Source of the DNA: Pinus tabuliformis
Lineage: Eukaryota > Streptophyta > Pinopsida > Pinales > Pinaceae
Direction of reading: 5' to 3'
Assembly (NCBI GenBank): GCA_031772625.1
Contig: CM062807.1
Location: forward strand, 1,153,985,007-1,154,049,006
Length of the DNA: 64,000 nucleotides
The notes under the pieces were generated by a model. The model made no database searches. It was not told the origin of the DNA and saw only the letters and a list, made by a program, of their open reading frames with translations. Positions 44,972 to 56,908 of this stretch are shown piece by piece (positions within the stretch are counted from its first letter, which is position 1; each line of letters begins with the position of its first letter). The position numbers were made by a program, and so were the translations under genes.

Positions 44972-46224
44972 TGCTTATATAGTTTGTCTGGCAATCGTTT
45001 TTATTAAAATATGAAAAGTACGATCATCTTTTGTTGTTTTTTCTTTTTTCAGTTTTTGGAAGGTTCTATTTTTAAATTTTTTTTTTGGAAACATTCAAAA
45101 ATAAAAAATATTTTTTATTTTTATTCTTAAAGTAATTATTATTTTTATTTTTAAATAATTATGGTTATTTAGATGGTTGGATGGAATGGTTATTTTTTTC
45201 ACTATGGAGTTGTTCAAGTGTTTGTTACTAACATAATGTTATAATGCTTTGTAAATATTGTTGGAATGGCTTAGTGCTCGTGAATATTGTTGTATTAGCT
45301 TCCGGTGTTGTGCACTCTTAAGTGAGTATGTCTGTGAGCTGACTTGGTATTACAGATCTTAGTTTGAGTCTGACTCAAGTGAGTATGTCTGTGAGCTGAC
45401 TTGGTATCACTGATGTTAGTTTGAGTCTGACTCTCTTGGCGGAAAAGAAGACTGATTTCTTTTCTTAGAAAAAAAGAGAATATTTTTTAAATCATGGCCA
45501 AGTTAGATGCAAATTGATATATGATAAAAAAATTTCTTATAAGATAAAGAACCTTTGTGCAGTAATTTAATTGCTAAACTCTGTGAGTCTACTCTTTCTA
45601 GATTTGACTTATAACTTCTTGAAAAAAGATTAACAATTAAACCCATTTAAAAAATATAATATTTCTCACTCAACACAAAAAATTAAAATTGATCTAAACT
45701 AATTATTAAAATATTTAAAATAATTCACAAATTAATATTAATAAAAATTAAGATAAATCTAAACTAATATTTAAAATAATTCACAAATTAATGTTAATAT
45801 CAATGAAAAATTAATATTTAAAATAATTCACGAATTAATATTTTGAAAAATCCCTACCCACAAAAGAAAAGTACCGCTTGCGAAAATGGCATGCACAAAC
45901 ATGTGGACCCATAATATTCTTCAAGATTTTAAAACATTGACATTATTCACATCTCCGATTTTCAGAGGACCGTTAAAAAGGTTGCAGAAAAAGTTGTATC
46001 CATGCAAAGCAGCAATTACAAAACGAAAAGAGTTGATATGTCTACAAAAATACATACCTTTTACCGCTTGCTAGCTATATTGTTTAACAAACTATTGGAA
46101 TAAATATATAAATCAAAAATATATTCTAAATCTTATAAATTACATCAAAATTTTTATTTTTAATAGTCAAGGTAAAAGTCAAGAAAAGGTTTATGCTTTT
46201 GATTTAATGTCTTAACGTCTCAAG
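44972..46224. other. Unassigned AT-rich DNA
   Basis: No coding signal was found apart from small open frames. It includes a 57-bp tandem duplication (45320-45433) and a cluster of degenerate repeats with ttaaaataattcacaaatta (45715-45850). Confidence 0.5.
45320..45433. repeat. 57-bp tandem duplication
   Basis: aagtgagtatgtctgtgagc begins both units (45320 and 45377), each ending tttgagtctgactc. The units differ at a few positions. Confidence 0.85.
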
Positions 46225-47133
46225 ATGTGGAAGAAGTTTGTGGATGATACTTGAATTATATGGTCTCGTGAGAAAAAAAGTGGATTTTTCTTCCATCATT
46301 TTAATAATTAGTTTAGTTACACAAAGTTCACTATGGAATATGAAAGAAACTGTAGTCTGTCTTTTCTTGATGTCCCCCTTTCAAGGAATGATGATGACTC
46401 TTTTTTCTCATCAAGTCTTTCAGAAGAAAACTCATACGAAACAATAGCTTCATGCTAAATCTCATCACTTCAAGGCTCAAAAGTTGGTGTTCTCAACACT
46501 TTAGCTACTAGAACTTTAAGAGTTTATGATGATAACCATCTTAATGATGAGACATCTCATCTCCCGAGTGTTTTCTTTAATAATGAGTACAATAGGCACT
46601 AATGTACTAAGGCTTTCCTCAAAGTTGAAAAAAGTCTTAAGGTTAAGAAAGAACCCAAGGCTCAATTTTCAGCAGTGCATGTCTCATTTATCCAAGGGAC
46701 CACTGACAAGATTGTGAAGATCTCAAGGAAACATAAGATTTCTTCAACCATTAGGTCTCTAAATACCATCCAGAGCTATCTAAGATTTGTAAAAGACTTT
46801 ATGGACCCTAAAAATATGAAAGGTGTTTACGTTATCCTTTGCTCTTGTGGGACTACCTACGTAGGTGAGACAGGTTGCTCGATTAATCAAAGGATTCATG
46901 AGCATGTCGTTGACATCAAGCATGGCAAGATTCGCTCCTCTACTTTGGCAGAACATGCAAAAAAAACTAAACATCACATTTGCATTGAGGAGGCTCATGG
47001 CATTGCTAGGATTAGTCATTTCCTTCATTGAAAATTTAGGGAAGCTCTAGAAATCAAAAGAAGGCCGAATAATTCGAATAGAGACGATGGTTGGAAAATT
47101 AGCAGATGTTGGGTTTATGTCTTGTCTTCCTAA
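46225..47133 (+). pseudogene. Penelope-like element remnant: RT tail plus GIY-YIG endonuclease
   Basis: One frame with a handful of stops runs from 46225 to a natural-looking stop at 47131. It begins with the RT active-site block MWKKFVDDT (a stop follows where FVIWP-type residues are usual), continues with FTMEYERNCSLSFLDV and VLNTLATRTLRVYDD, typical of the Penelope RT C-terminal part, and then a linker. The GIY-YIG nuclease spans about 46825-47040 (GVYVILCSCGTTYVGETGCS, conserved Arg in INQRIHEH, AEHAKKTKHHI). The tail KFREALEIKRRPNN and DDGWKISRCW is the usual end of such elements. Upstream RT is missing. Known family context: GIY-YIG-bearing Penelope-like elements (Dryad) were reported in conifers and attributed to horizontal transfer from arthropods. 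Confidence 0.85.
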
Positions 47134-47319
47134 TTTAATTTATAATTTTCTTTTTTCTCTTATTGAGTAATTTTAAGATATATATTACAATTTATCCTAT
47201 TTGCTTACGTATTTATATCTATATTATATCTTTTGTTTTTACTAGATTTTCAAGGGTTTCTACTAATTTTTTGATTGGTTTTTCAAAAAAAAAGAATAAA
47301 TAAATAAATAAATAATTGA

Positions 47320-47460
47320 TTATTCTTGGCTCCTTTAATTATTTCTAGGGCCTTGCTCCTTGTTTTATGTTTGCCTTTGATTATTTCATTGATTTTTCTT
47401 GGCTCCTTTAATTATTTGTAGGGCCTTAGCTCCTTGTTTTATGTTTCACATTTGATTCAT
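47320..47460. repeat. Tandem duplication, about 70-bp unit
   Basis: Two copies contain cttggctcctttaattattt, tagggcctt and gctccttgttttatgttt. A weaker third copy lies at about 47640-47730. Confidence 0.75.
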
Positions 47461-48771
47461 GAGTCTCTCTTATTTTGATTATTTTTAGTTTTGGTTTTAT
47501 TTACATTATTTTTGGTTTTTTTTTTACTTCTTTTTTTCTTAACATTTGGGGAATGTTTTTTTTGATTATGTCATTGTTTTTTAATAAAATATTATTATTT
47601 ATTAATAACGTAAACAATAAAATGTTATTATTTATTAATAGGGTCTTGACTCCATTTATTATTTTTGGGACTTAGCTCCTTTTGTTTTAGGTTTGGCTTT
47701 GAATTTTTTATTCTATTGATTCTATTTATTCAACTATATATCAAACCATAACTTATTGTTAGATTTTATTATAATATAATTTGATCCTAATAATTGATGT
47801 TATATTTTAAAAATATTATTTTTGAAAAACTAGCCCTTAAATAGGGGTCTCTACATTGCTCTCTATTTACGTTGGTGCCATGATCTGCGTCTTCATCTTG
47901 TTTTGACAATAAACCACACTGGATGGTTTGAAACAAGTCGACAAAACTTATCCTATGTGATTACTACTGAAAGTTTTTTCTTAAATGAAACATTTATCAA
48001 AAACATTGCAAAATTCATAATTTCATACAACATCTTGCTTAGGTTGTTTTCCTAAAGTTTAAATAATAATATGAATAACTATAAAAACATACATACAAAT
48101 ATTTAAATTTTATAGATTGAATGTACACAATTTGTTTCTAGAGAGTTTAGACAGTAATATAAATGATGATTAAAACCTACACCCAAAGATTTAATTCATC
48201 AATTCATGTAGAAAGTAGTTTAATTTGTGAGCTTTTAACCTCAAAAGAAGTTATAGTCTATTCATTTGTGATGAAAGAAGGAACTATTACATATATTCTT
48301 GGATTTCAACTCAAACACAGTAATATTGATTTCTTGCTTGCTAGTAACAGACTTAGTTCCTAATTTCCGCATCACAGTTGTAGCATTAAAGAATTTCAAT
48401 CTTCTAATTGTTCTGGTTCCACTGTAAATTAATTAAGCAATGATAGAGAGTTCTAGTGAGAGTATGACAGAAATTGAAGTAGCGGAAGTATGAAGAAGAT
48501 CTATTTCCTAGGAGCTTTACAGAGTTAAAGGGTATTAAAGGAAATCTACATAGGAGAGGAATAAAGAGTTCCCAACTTTAGACATGGTACTGAAAGCTAC
48601 TCTTGCTCATTGACATAACTACTTGGGAAGAAGTTCAACTGACTATCATGCACCAATCAAGCTCTCAAAACAGTTTGAAGGTAAGATATAACCAGTTGTA
48701 TTATTTCAAATGCAAATAAATGAAACTTATAGTTGGCATACTTACCATACCATCTTGCAAGTGAGGTAATC

Positions 48772-48975
48772 TGCAACACCAAGAGCCATCCAAGGCTCCA
48801 TTGTAGCTCGAGAGAGGTTCAGAGGCAAATTCTGGGTTGAAAATACAAGACAGAGCAACCCTCAAAGTACCCTCACCTACACACTTGCAACACAAAGAGC
48901 CCTCCAAGGCTCAATTGCAACTCGAGAGAGGTTCAAAGGCAAATTTTAGGTTGAAAAGACTGGACAAAGAAACCA
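48772..48975. repeat. Duplication, about 90-bp unit, two copies
   Basis: Both copies contain gcaacac, aagagcc, ccaaggctc, actcgagagaggttc or gctcgagagaggttc, and ggcaaatt followed by ggttgaaaa. Confidence 0.75.
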
Positions 48976-50005
48976 TATTCATGTCCCCATATCGAACCAT
49001 CTCATTCAACTTTAGACACCATGAATGGCATTGCAACAAACACCATCTCACATGCACAATGTCATCTAGCCCTATTCTAGTTTTATAGTTCTATGCTCAT
49101 GTTTCCAAGATTAAGATGTAGCATTTAATATTTATGAACTAATGTTAGCATTAGTTTCTCAGCAAAAAATGCTAATGAAATAGATGGAATATTGTAGGAA
49201 GAATATCATGGGTATAGCCTGTGATACATTATCTCATTGGTTTTCATAAATCACTATGATAATTCAATAGGTTGCACGATGGTTGGTAAATGGCAAGGAC
49301 TAAGAACCTTATCTTAAATCTCACATTAACTAATGCTAACTAAAAATTTTGATTGCTATAGTCTTATGCCACAAATGACGTGAACTAATAATAAAACTTG
49401 TTAAAATACCAAATTCAAGACACAAACCAAGGACTTGAGAAATAAATCCTTTTGATTTAAACATATTTGAATCTGGACTTCTTGGTGTTCCTCATAATCA
49501 GTTTAGCAATTTAAAATAGAAAGGGGAGATTTATGTGAATTGGGTGGTTTGTTCAAAGAATTTTTAACAATATTATTCACAAATTAAATAAATAAAAAAA
49601 CAAACTTAGTTTAATTAATTAAGGTTTTGGTTTTGTTTTTCAATTTTATCTGGAATTCGATTCCAAAAATCTAAGTGGTATAATTTTTAAAATTTGAATA
49701 TAAATATTTAATAATTTTTTGGATATATATAGAGATGTAATGCGAGTCTTGAAATAATCGGCACGCCTAACTTATTATTTGAATAAAGGGCATCTAAGTT
49801 GTCAAAATCACTATCATATTGACCCTGGGCTACACCAACCCTTAGCATGGGTAGATTTTTGTCCATCAAACTAGTGACCTCTACACCATAAAGCACTTTA
49901 ACAAAAGACTTTTCAACATCTACTCTATCCAATAGACCTTTAGATATACCATTTATATATATTTAACCATACATTTCAAATAATAAAATTTAAATTTAAA
50001 ACAAA

Positions 50006-50205
50006 AAAAAGTCTAATAAATCCCATTGCATAAAAATATAATTAAAAGTCTAATAATTACCGTTGTATAGTACTATAATTAAAAGTTAAATAATGAATTA
50101 TTTAAAAAAAAGAGGTCTAATAAATCCCATTGCATAAAATTATAATTAAAAGTCTAATAATTCCCGTTGTATAGTACTATAATTAAAAGTTAAATAATGA
50201 ATTAA
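50006..50205. repeat. Tandem duplication, about 105-bp unit
   Basis: gtctaataaatcccattgca, attaaaagtctaataattmc and cgttgtatagtactataatt occur in both units, with only a few differences. Confidence 0.85.
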
Positions 50206-50485
50206 TGTGAACTGAGAAAGGGTGAGTCCGTCTGTATTATTGAAAAGGGAAGTGAGAGAGGGCACAAATCCTCAACTTTTTAGGGGAAAGTTTAAAATAA
50301 TTTGTGTTTATAAAGTGTGAATTGTATCTTTTTTTTTGCTTTATAAAATTAATTGTGTTAGTAATTTTTGTTGGTTTAGATGGTTTTTCGATAGAATTTA
50401 TATGTAGTTATTTTTGTTAAGTTAATTAATATAATTCGTTTTTTTTTAAAAGGAGAATTGGTTTTTTTTAATATATTTTGTTTTT

Positions 50486-51600
50486 TTTTCCGGAGAAAAA
50501 AGCGAACTTTTTATATATAAAATAGATAAAAAGTTACAATCAGATGCAAAGCATTCAGTTACAGTGAGGAAACTTCCTCAGCTGACCCAGAGAAAAGATG
50601 CTCTTCTCTGAAACTATCCAAAGACAACAAAGCGTCCAGGTCCCCTGTTGATGAGAACAGGTCTATCCCTTTTGCAAAAAACAAAAATCACAACAAAGTC
50701 TCGGCCTGTAACAAGCACCAAGACGCTGTTCCGACTGATTGATCCCGTGGGCCTCCATGAGAGGAAAAACAGCCCACTAAAACCAATTAAAAACGCCCGA
50801 AACACTTGGGCAATGAAGAGAAAAAACGAATCAGCAAAATAACATCAGCGTTCAAAGCGCAGGAGTGGGTATACATGCGCCTGTGCCCGAAGAAGGACTG
50901 ATAAATCAAAACAGTAAAACAAAATTTAAACATAGGGAGGCAGAACTGACTCCTGGATCTGATCATGAAGCTTTTCAGTCACTTTCCAAATGCCCAAATC
51001 TTGTTGCAGAGCGTCTTTAGATAATTTATCCGCGATTTCATTCCGATCCCTGTATATGTGTTCAATTGAAAAGGCATTAAAAGATTGTTTTAAACTCATA
51101 ATTTCTTCAAGGAGAGGCCTCAGCATATAATTTTGACATCAACTGTTTCCATTAACCCATTTAACAACATTTAAAGAGTCCCCAAAGATCTGAATTGCGA
51201 CGATATGTCTGTGAATAAGCCAACAGAGGAGCAACTTAAGGGCTGACAGTTCAGCGAAATTGTTTGAACCGGTACCAATGCCCACCGAAGCTGATAAAGA
51301 ATGAGATTCATTTAAATGAATGATTATGCCTGCCCCTGCTGTGTTGTTTTGAGAAGCCCCATCAAAGTAGGCCCACGGGATGCTTGGTCTGATTTGTTCT
51401 TCCCTGCTCTGAGACTTTTTTCTTGATTCCTCCTGTTCAGGGATACTTAAAAAAATGGTTGTGCTTTGAATGGCTATAACTTCAGCTGGGAGAGAAATAT
51501 CCTGAAATATGTTTCTGTTCCTGGCTATCCAAACGCCCCAGGGAATGATGGGCGGGAGGTTCCTCCAGTTCCCCTCTGAGTTCTGATTCCACCATTGTTC
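50486..51600 (-). mobile_element. 5'-truncated LINE with 18-bp target duplication
   Basis: The insert is bounded by ttaatatattttgttttt at 50468-50485 and again at 51601-51618. It reads on the minus strand and its 3' side abuts a T run on the plus strand (a short poly-A tail). The coding part is the end of ORF2: a linker (WGVWIARNRNIFQD) and an RNase H domain. The perfect TSD indicates a relatively recent target-primed insertion, with most of the element lost by 5' truncation. Confidence 0.85.
50926..51600 (-). pseudogene. LINE ORF2 C-terminal RNase H, one internal stop
   Basis: The minus-strand frame is open from the truncation point to 50926 except for a TGA at about 51138. RNase H acidic residues are all present: D in AYFDGAS (about 51361), E in NNFAELSAL, D in FGDSLNVV, and D in RNEIADKLS (about 51030). 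A linker typical of plant L1 elements precedes the domain. The frame ends with LPPYV and a stop at 50926, followed by about 440 bp of 3' untranslated sequence. Confidence 0.8.
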
Positions 51601-51980
51601 TTAATATATTTTGTTTTTAAAGATAGATTCTTTCTATTAAATAAAATCAAAATTTGATGCTAAGAGGATTTATATAATAATTTTATTATTTTGTATTTAT
51701 TAATTTTATTTTTTTAGAAAAATGGGTTAGATAAAAATTATGTTTATAATAACTTTAATAAAATATTTATAGTTTGAGGAATGAAAATAGTATTTTTTTG
51801 TTAGGAGATTTTAATGTTAGAACCACAACTAAGTAAGTTATTTTTCTAAGCAATGATTCTAACTTGATCTTTTTTGGTTAAATGAGGATCTTGTTTTCGC
51901 TAGTAGATACAAAAGAAACTCTGAAGGCCTAATCGATAACTTATTTGGTAGCCAGTTAGTCAAGCTTTGTAGTTCTCAAG

Positions 51981-52276
51981 CAAGGAAAATTTTAGGGGTG
52001 AAATTTCGCAAATTGACTATTTTGGGGACATTTTCCTGAAGGAAAAAAAATGTTTTCCCATTTTGGTTGAAAATTTGCCTATTATATATATATATATATA
52101 TATATATGAATGATTAAATGGAAGATATTAGCCAACATTTACCAATTTTAATAGTAAGTTATATGTTTCTCATTGAATATTCACTTAAATTCTATATATA
52201 TGATTTTTCAAACTAGAATAGTCGAATGATATTATAAAATAGGCATAATATTTCAATCCTTAAAAAATACCCTATC
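51981..52276. mobile_element. MITE-like insert (296 bp) in the LINE endonuclease
   Basis: The direct repeat ctcaag flanks it (51975-51980 and 52277-52282; 8 bp with one mismatch if extended, ttctcaag/tcctcaag). Imperfect inverted termini: left caaggaaaattttaggggtg, right inverted gatagggtattttttaagga. Removing it restores the LINE reading LCSSQ-DLII. It contains a TA microsatellite (52081-52107). Its terminus resembles that of the larger element at 26983. Confidence 0.65.
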
Positions 52277-53577
52277 CTCAAGACCTTATAATTTTTCATG
52301 GCGCAATCAAGTGAATAAAGTCCAACTAGATGACTTATATTTTTGGGCTTGGTAGTAGTGTTGTGGAGATATCTCATATCCTTGTTTCTAACCAAATTGT
52401 AAATTTTGACATCTTAATGACCATGGTCCTAACTCTAATCATAGACCTTTAACCTTAACTCTAAAGTTTTCTATGCACAAAAGTCACATGCAAGAGAATT
52501 TTGAGAATGAAAGGCTTTTGTTTTTTAACAAAGTTAAAATGGATCTCTTCTTGAAGGATTTAAATATGGATTTACACCTCTTAAATTATAAGAATAATAT
52601 CGAAACCTCTATCATAATTTTACTACAACCCTCGCTACTTCCATTAGCAAGTTCTCTATCAAGGTGTCATATAAAAAGAACAATAGAACCACCAACCCTT
52701 GGTACGATAATGATTGTAAAATTGATAGAAAAGCAACTATGGATGTCACTAACAAATTTTTAAAGCTTGATAAGATAAATATATACAAAACTCTTATTAA
52801 AAGGAAGAAAAAATATTACATAAATAGAAAACAAGAGCAATTGTTGCACCTATCTAAATTTGATGTTAGAAAGTTTTGGAGGGAAATTTTAATTTCTAAA
52901 ACTAAATAAAATAATCCGATTCCTTCAAGAACTGGAATTCCTAACTTAAAAACCTCTATGACTCCACTAATTCCATGGATGCCATTTTGAATGCCCCTAT
53001 AGAGGATGATATCTTCTATTTGGAAGACATTTAGTTTGGGTTTTAGTAACTCGCTAATGGGAAAGTTAAGGATATTTAAGGCTACCATGCTAAAAAAATT
53101 AAAAGGGAGGGCCTAGCCCCATCCCTCATATACACAAGCTTTTCAATATGGCAATGAAGCAAGGCTTCCCCAACCCTTGGATGCAGAGCCTCATTGTGCC
53201 TATCTTTAAAAGTAGGGATAAAAGTATTTCCTCTAATTATAAGACTATTATGATTAGCCACATTTTAACTATGCTATACAAAATTATTTTGGAAAAGAAG
53301 ATTAGTATATGGTTATAAATCCAAAGTAAATGAGTTAAAGGCCAAGCTGGATTTAAGAGACATCATTCAAATATGGACTACCTTGTCTCTCAAGATCATT
53401 GCAGAGGAATGTCACAATAATAAAATTGAATTCTTGTGTTGTTTCATTGACTTTAGATAAGCTTTTGATGTTCTTCTTTGGGAAAATCAATGGAAAATGC
53501 TATAAGAGATAATGGTTCCTCTTAAGGTGAGGTTTGTTGTGACAAGGATGTATGAGAATTTTATTTCTAGGTTTAAG

Positions 53578-54707
53578 TGTTGAAAAATGGCAACAATAAA
53601 TGCTAAAAATAGAAGTGCTAAAAATAGCAGTTTGGGTACCAGCGCTAAGTTAAGCAACAGGGAATGAAAAATGGAAGTGCTAAAAATAGCATTCTATTTT
53701 TAGCAGTTTAGGATGGATTCCTATTTTAGTCAGTCCATGTACTAAAAATAGGAAGTAAAATTCGAATTTGAACTTAACAGATGTTTGAAAATAAATTAAT
53801 TAATTCACCATGAGTTAATTAGTTGTGAAAAATCAAATATGAAGTCTATGTGAGGACATGCAACAGTTTCTCTATTAATTGAGGAATTTATCCATCAGTT
53901 AAAGAGATAGGGATGAGTTCTAATTTGAGTAGTAATTAGTTGGCTCAGTTAGCTGAGTCAAGTCCAGTTATGATTGATTTAAACAGTTTGTTTAAATTAA
54001 TATGAGTTCAGTTAGTTAATGCTTGCATGCATGTAACTGCTGCACTTTAGATAGCTGAATATTCTCTCATAAATAACTCATGCATGTCAGTTCAGAGAAA
54101 GATCCAGTTGAGATCAGAGGAGGGACAGTGTACTATCAGTTGGATGGATTTTTCCTATAAATGAAAATCATCCAAGCGGAAGGATTAAGGTTCCTTGAGG
54201 ATTGTGCAGTTTTAAAGGGTGTGAGATCAGTGTGAGCGATCAGTGTTACACTTGGTAACAGGAAGATCACCCAGGAAAACTGCGCAAGGAAATAGGAGGC
54301 TTGGAGGGTAGAAGAGAAGGCTTAGGAGAAGTCTTGATTGCCTGTGAGCATCCAGGAGGATTGCACTGAGCGCTGGCTAGCTATGAAAGCTAAGGCTTTG
54401 TGTAATCCTGATGTATTTCCACCTTCATCTGTGAGGATTGTACTGAGAGCTGGCTAGTTGTGTGAGAGCTAAGGCTTTGTATAAATCCTATGTATGATAA
54501 TACAGAGTTGGGGTTTTACGCTGAGGCTTTCCTCGGGTTATATCTTCTGTGTTATGTGTAATATGATTTCTCCATATCAGTTATATGTGTTCTTATTGAT
54601 GTTGCTCATGTTCAATTAAGCTTCCGCTAAATTGGTTGTAGAAGTAGATCAAGTATTTTGCTTTAGTCTATTTCATTATCAGGTGATCTACAGTGGGAAT
54701 TTCTACA
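53578..54707 (+). repeat. 5' LTR of the non-autonomous element
   Basis: This is a direct repeat of 55794-56908. Repeated ctaaaaatag motifs lie near its start. Confidence 0.93.
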
Positions 54708-54719
54708 TGGTATCAGAGC
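54708..54719 (+). promoter_or_regulatory. Primer binding site, initiator-Met tRNA
   Basis: TGGTATCAGAGC is an exact match to the plant initiator-Met primer site and follows the LTR end immediately. Confidence 0.92.
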
Positions 54720-55784
54720 AAAGGTGATCAAAGTGGAGAACAATATACTAGAGGAGATTTCGAAGTTTTGAGTTTTGGGCCACGAGTTTTCAGAGCAAAT
54801 CTGAAAACTTTTGTGCAAAATTTTCAAAAACAAATAGCAGATCTGGATTCCTTGCAGAAAAATACCCAAATGAAAAAAAAATCCGCGGAGTTCGGATGAG
54901 GGAGATATCGTTGATTTAAAATCAGCTCTTTTCCCAGAAAATTTCGTGACGGCGGGAAATATGAAACAGATTGGTGTGCTAGCCAAGAACTTGTATGCAC
55001 TTGAGGTACAAGATGCATGCAAAGCCTTGAGGAGCAAGGCAAAGGTTAGATACTTGGTGGTTGAGAGGGAGAGTAAATTACCTCTCAACATGCAGCGCCA
55101 GAAGAAGTCTCAGACAATTGTGGAGGAGCCATAATTGGTGAAGCAACTTTAGGAGGTTGTGGAGCAGCCACAACTGGAGAAGTCGAGAGGAGACCAAGTA
55201 GAGACATCTACTCATGCAGAGACATCCAGTAGGGGGAAACTTCGAGCCAGGTGGCAGAGAGATCACATGCAGCGGTACCTCCAGGTAGGAGGTGGGGCGA
55301 TGTGGAGTGATCGTCCCAAGAAGGCTGGAATAGGGGCAGGATCCTTGAGGTACCCAACCTCTTTGATTTGACTTTGCTACAGGAGCGCCGACAAGGAGTA
55401 GCATGACTGACTGATTTGGTAGAGACAGATGCGGATGGAGTCGTAGAGAGAGCTATAGTGCAGGAGTCCCAGCACTGTGTAGAGCTAGCAGGCTGTAGCA
55501 ATGCGAGAGGCACAGGAGTGTTGCACTAGTGCAGGATGGCACAAAGAGGTGTGCAACAGTGCGAGATGCATGGAGTGTTGCAGCAGCTCAGAGGTTAGAG
55601 AGGGAGCATTTGTTAGTAGCAAGTAGAGCTTCAGCATCAAAGTATGTTTCTAGCCCGACAGAGAGGTCAGTTGGGAGTTTTTTTTTGTTCCAAGAGTTGC
55701 TGGAGCAACCACATTTGGTAGAAGTGTTGCATGCAGAACATTTCGAAGTTACAAGATTGGGTTCGAGAGGAAGTCTTTCTTGTT
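54720..55784 (+). other. Internal region, no pol genes
   Basis: Short open frames only (for example 54946-55134). The 55.1-55.6 kb part is GA-rich with repeated motifs such as gtggagcagccacaact and gagacatc. It may hold a vestigial gag-like stretch (FQKQIADLDSL), but I cannot name it. Confidence 0.5.
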
Positions 55785-55793
55785 GAGAGGGAG

Positions 55794-56908
55794 TGTTGAA
55801 AAATGGAAACAAGGAATGCTAAAAATATCACTGCTAAAAATAGCAGTTTGGGTACCAGTGCTGGATTGGGCAACATGGAATGAAAAATGGAAGTGTTAAA
55901 AATAGAATTCTATTTTTAGCAATTCAAGATCGATTCCTATTTTAGTCAGTCCCTGGACTAAAAATAGGAAGTAAAATTTGAATTTGAACTTAACAGTTGT
56001 TTGAAAATAAATAAATTAATTCACCATGAGTTAATTAGTTGTGAAAAATCAAACATGAAGTCTATGTGAGGACATGCAACAGTTTCTCTATTAATTGAGG
56101 AATTTATCCATCAGTTAAAGAGATAAGGATGAGTTCTAATTTGAGTAGTAATTAGTTGGCTCAGTTAACTGAGTCAAGTCCAGTTATGATTGATTTAAAC
56201 AGTTTGTTTAAATTAATGTGAGTTCAGTTAGTTAATGCTTGCATGCATGTAACTGCTGCACTTCAGATAACTGAATATTCTCTCATAAATAACTCATGCA
56301 TGTCAGTTCAGAGAAAGATCCAGTTGAGATCAGAGGAGGGACAGTGTACTATCAGTTGGATGGATTTTTCCTATAAAGGAAAATCATCCAAGCGGAAGGA
56401 TTAAGGTTCCTTGAGGATTGTGCAGTTTTAAAGGGTGTGAGATCAGTGTGAGCGATCAGTGTTACACTTGGTAACAGGAAGATCACCCAGGAAAAACTGC
56501 GCAAGGAAATAGGAGGCTTGGAGGGCAGAGGAGAAGGCTTAGGAGAAGTCTTGATTCCCTGTGAGCATCCAGGAGGATTGCATTGAGAGCTAAGGCTTTG
56601 TGTAATCTTGATGTATTTCCACCTTCATTTGTGAGGCTAGTTGTGTGAGAGCTGGCTAGCTTTGTGAAAGCTAAGGCTTTGTATAAATCTTATGTATGAT
56701 AATATAGAGTTGGGGTTTTAGGCTAAGGCTTTCCCTAGGTTATATCTTCTATGTTATGTGTGATTGATTTCTCCATATTGGTTATATGTGCTCTTATTGA
56801 TGTTGTTCATGTTCGATTAAGCTTCCGCTAAATTGGTTGTAGAAGTAGATCGAATATTTTTCTTTAGTCTATTGCATTATCAAATGATCTATAGTGGGAA
56901 TTTCTACA
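55794..56908 (+). repeat. 3' LTR of the non-autonomous element
   Basis: It is paired with 53578-54707 and differs by substitutions and small indels, the largest around 56580-56650. Confidence 0.93.

Larger units (their letters stand above)
47134..50467. other. Unassigned AT-rich DNA with local duplications
   Basis: No recognisable gene was found. A minus-strand open frame at 49708-49932 (MDRVDVEKSFVKVLYGVEV start) and one at 48701-48907 match nothing I know. Three local duplications are listed separately. The first may belong to the Penelope-like element's 3' end. Confidence 0.45.
53578..56908 (+). mobile_element. Non-autonomous LTR retrotransposon, 3,331 bp
   Basis: LTRs of 1,130 bp (53578-54707) and 1,115 bp (55794-56908) begin tgttgaaaaatgg and end tttctaca. 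A perfect 5-bp TSD ttaag flanks them (53573-53577 and 56909-56913). The primer site TGGTATCAGAGC follows the left LTR directly (54708-54719), and the purine tract gagagggag (55785-55793) precedes the right LTR. The 1.09-kb interior has no protease, RT or integrase, so it depends on another element, probably Ty1/copia-like by primer and layout. It interrupts a LINE RT. Confidence 0.93.

Noticed and set aside
55078..55404. Minus-strand Leu-rich open frame inside the non-autonomous LTR element
   Set aside because: It is antisense to the GA-rich tandem motifs and shows no recognisable domain.
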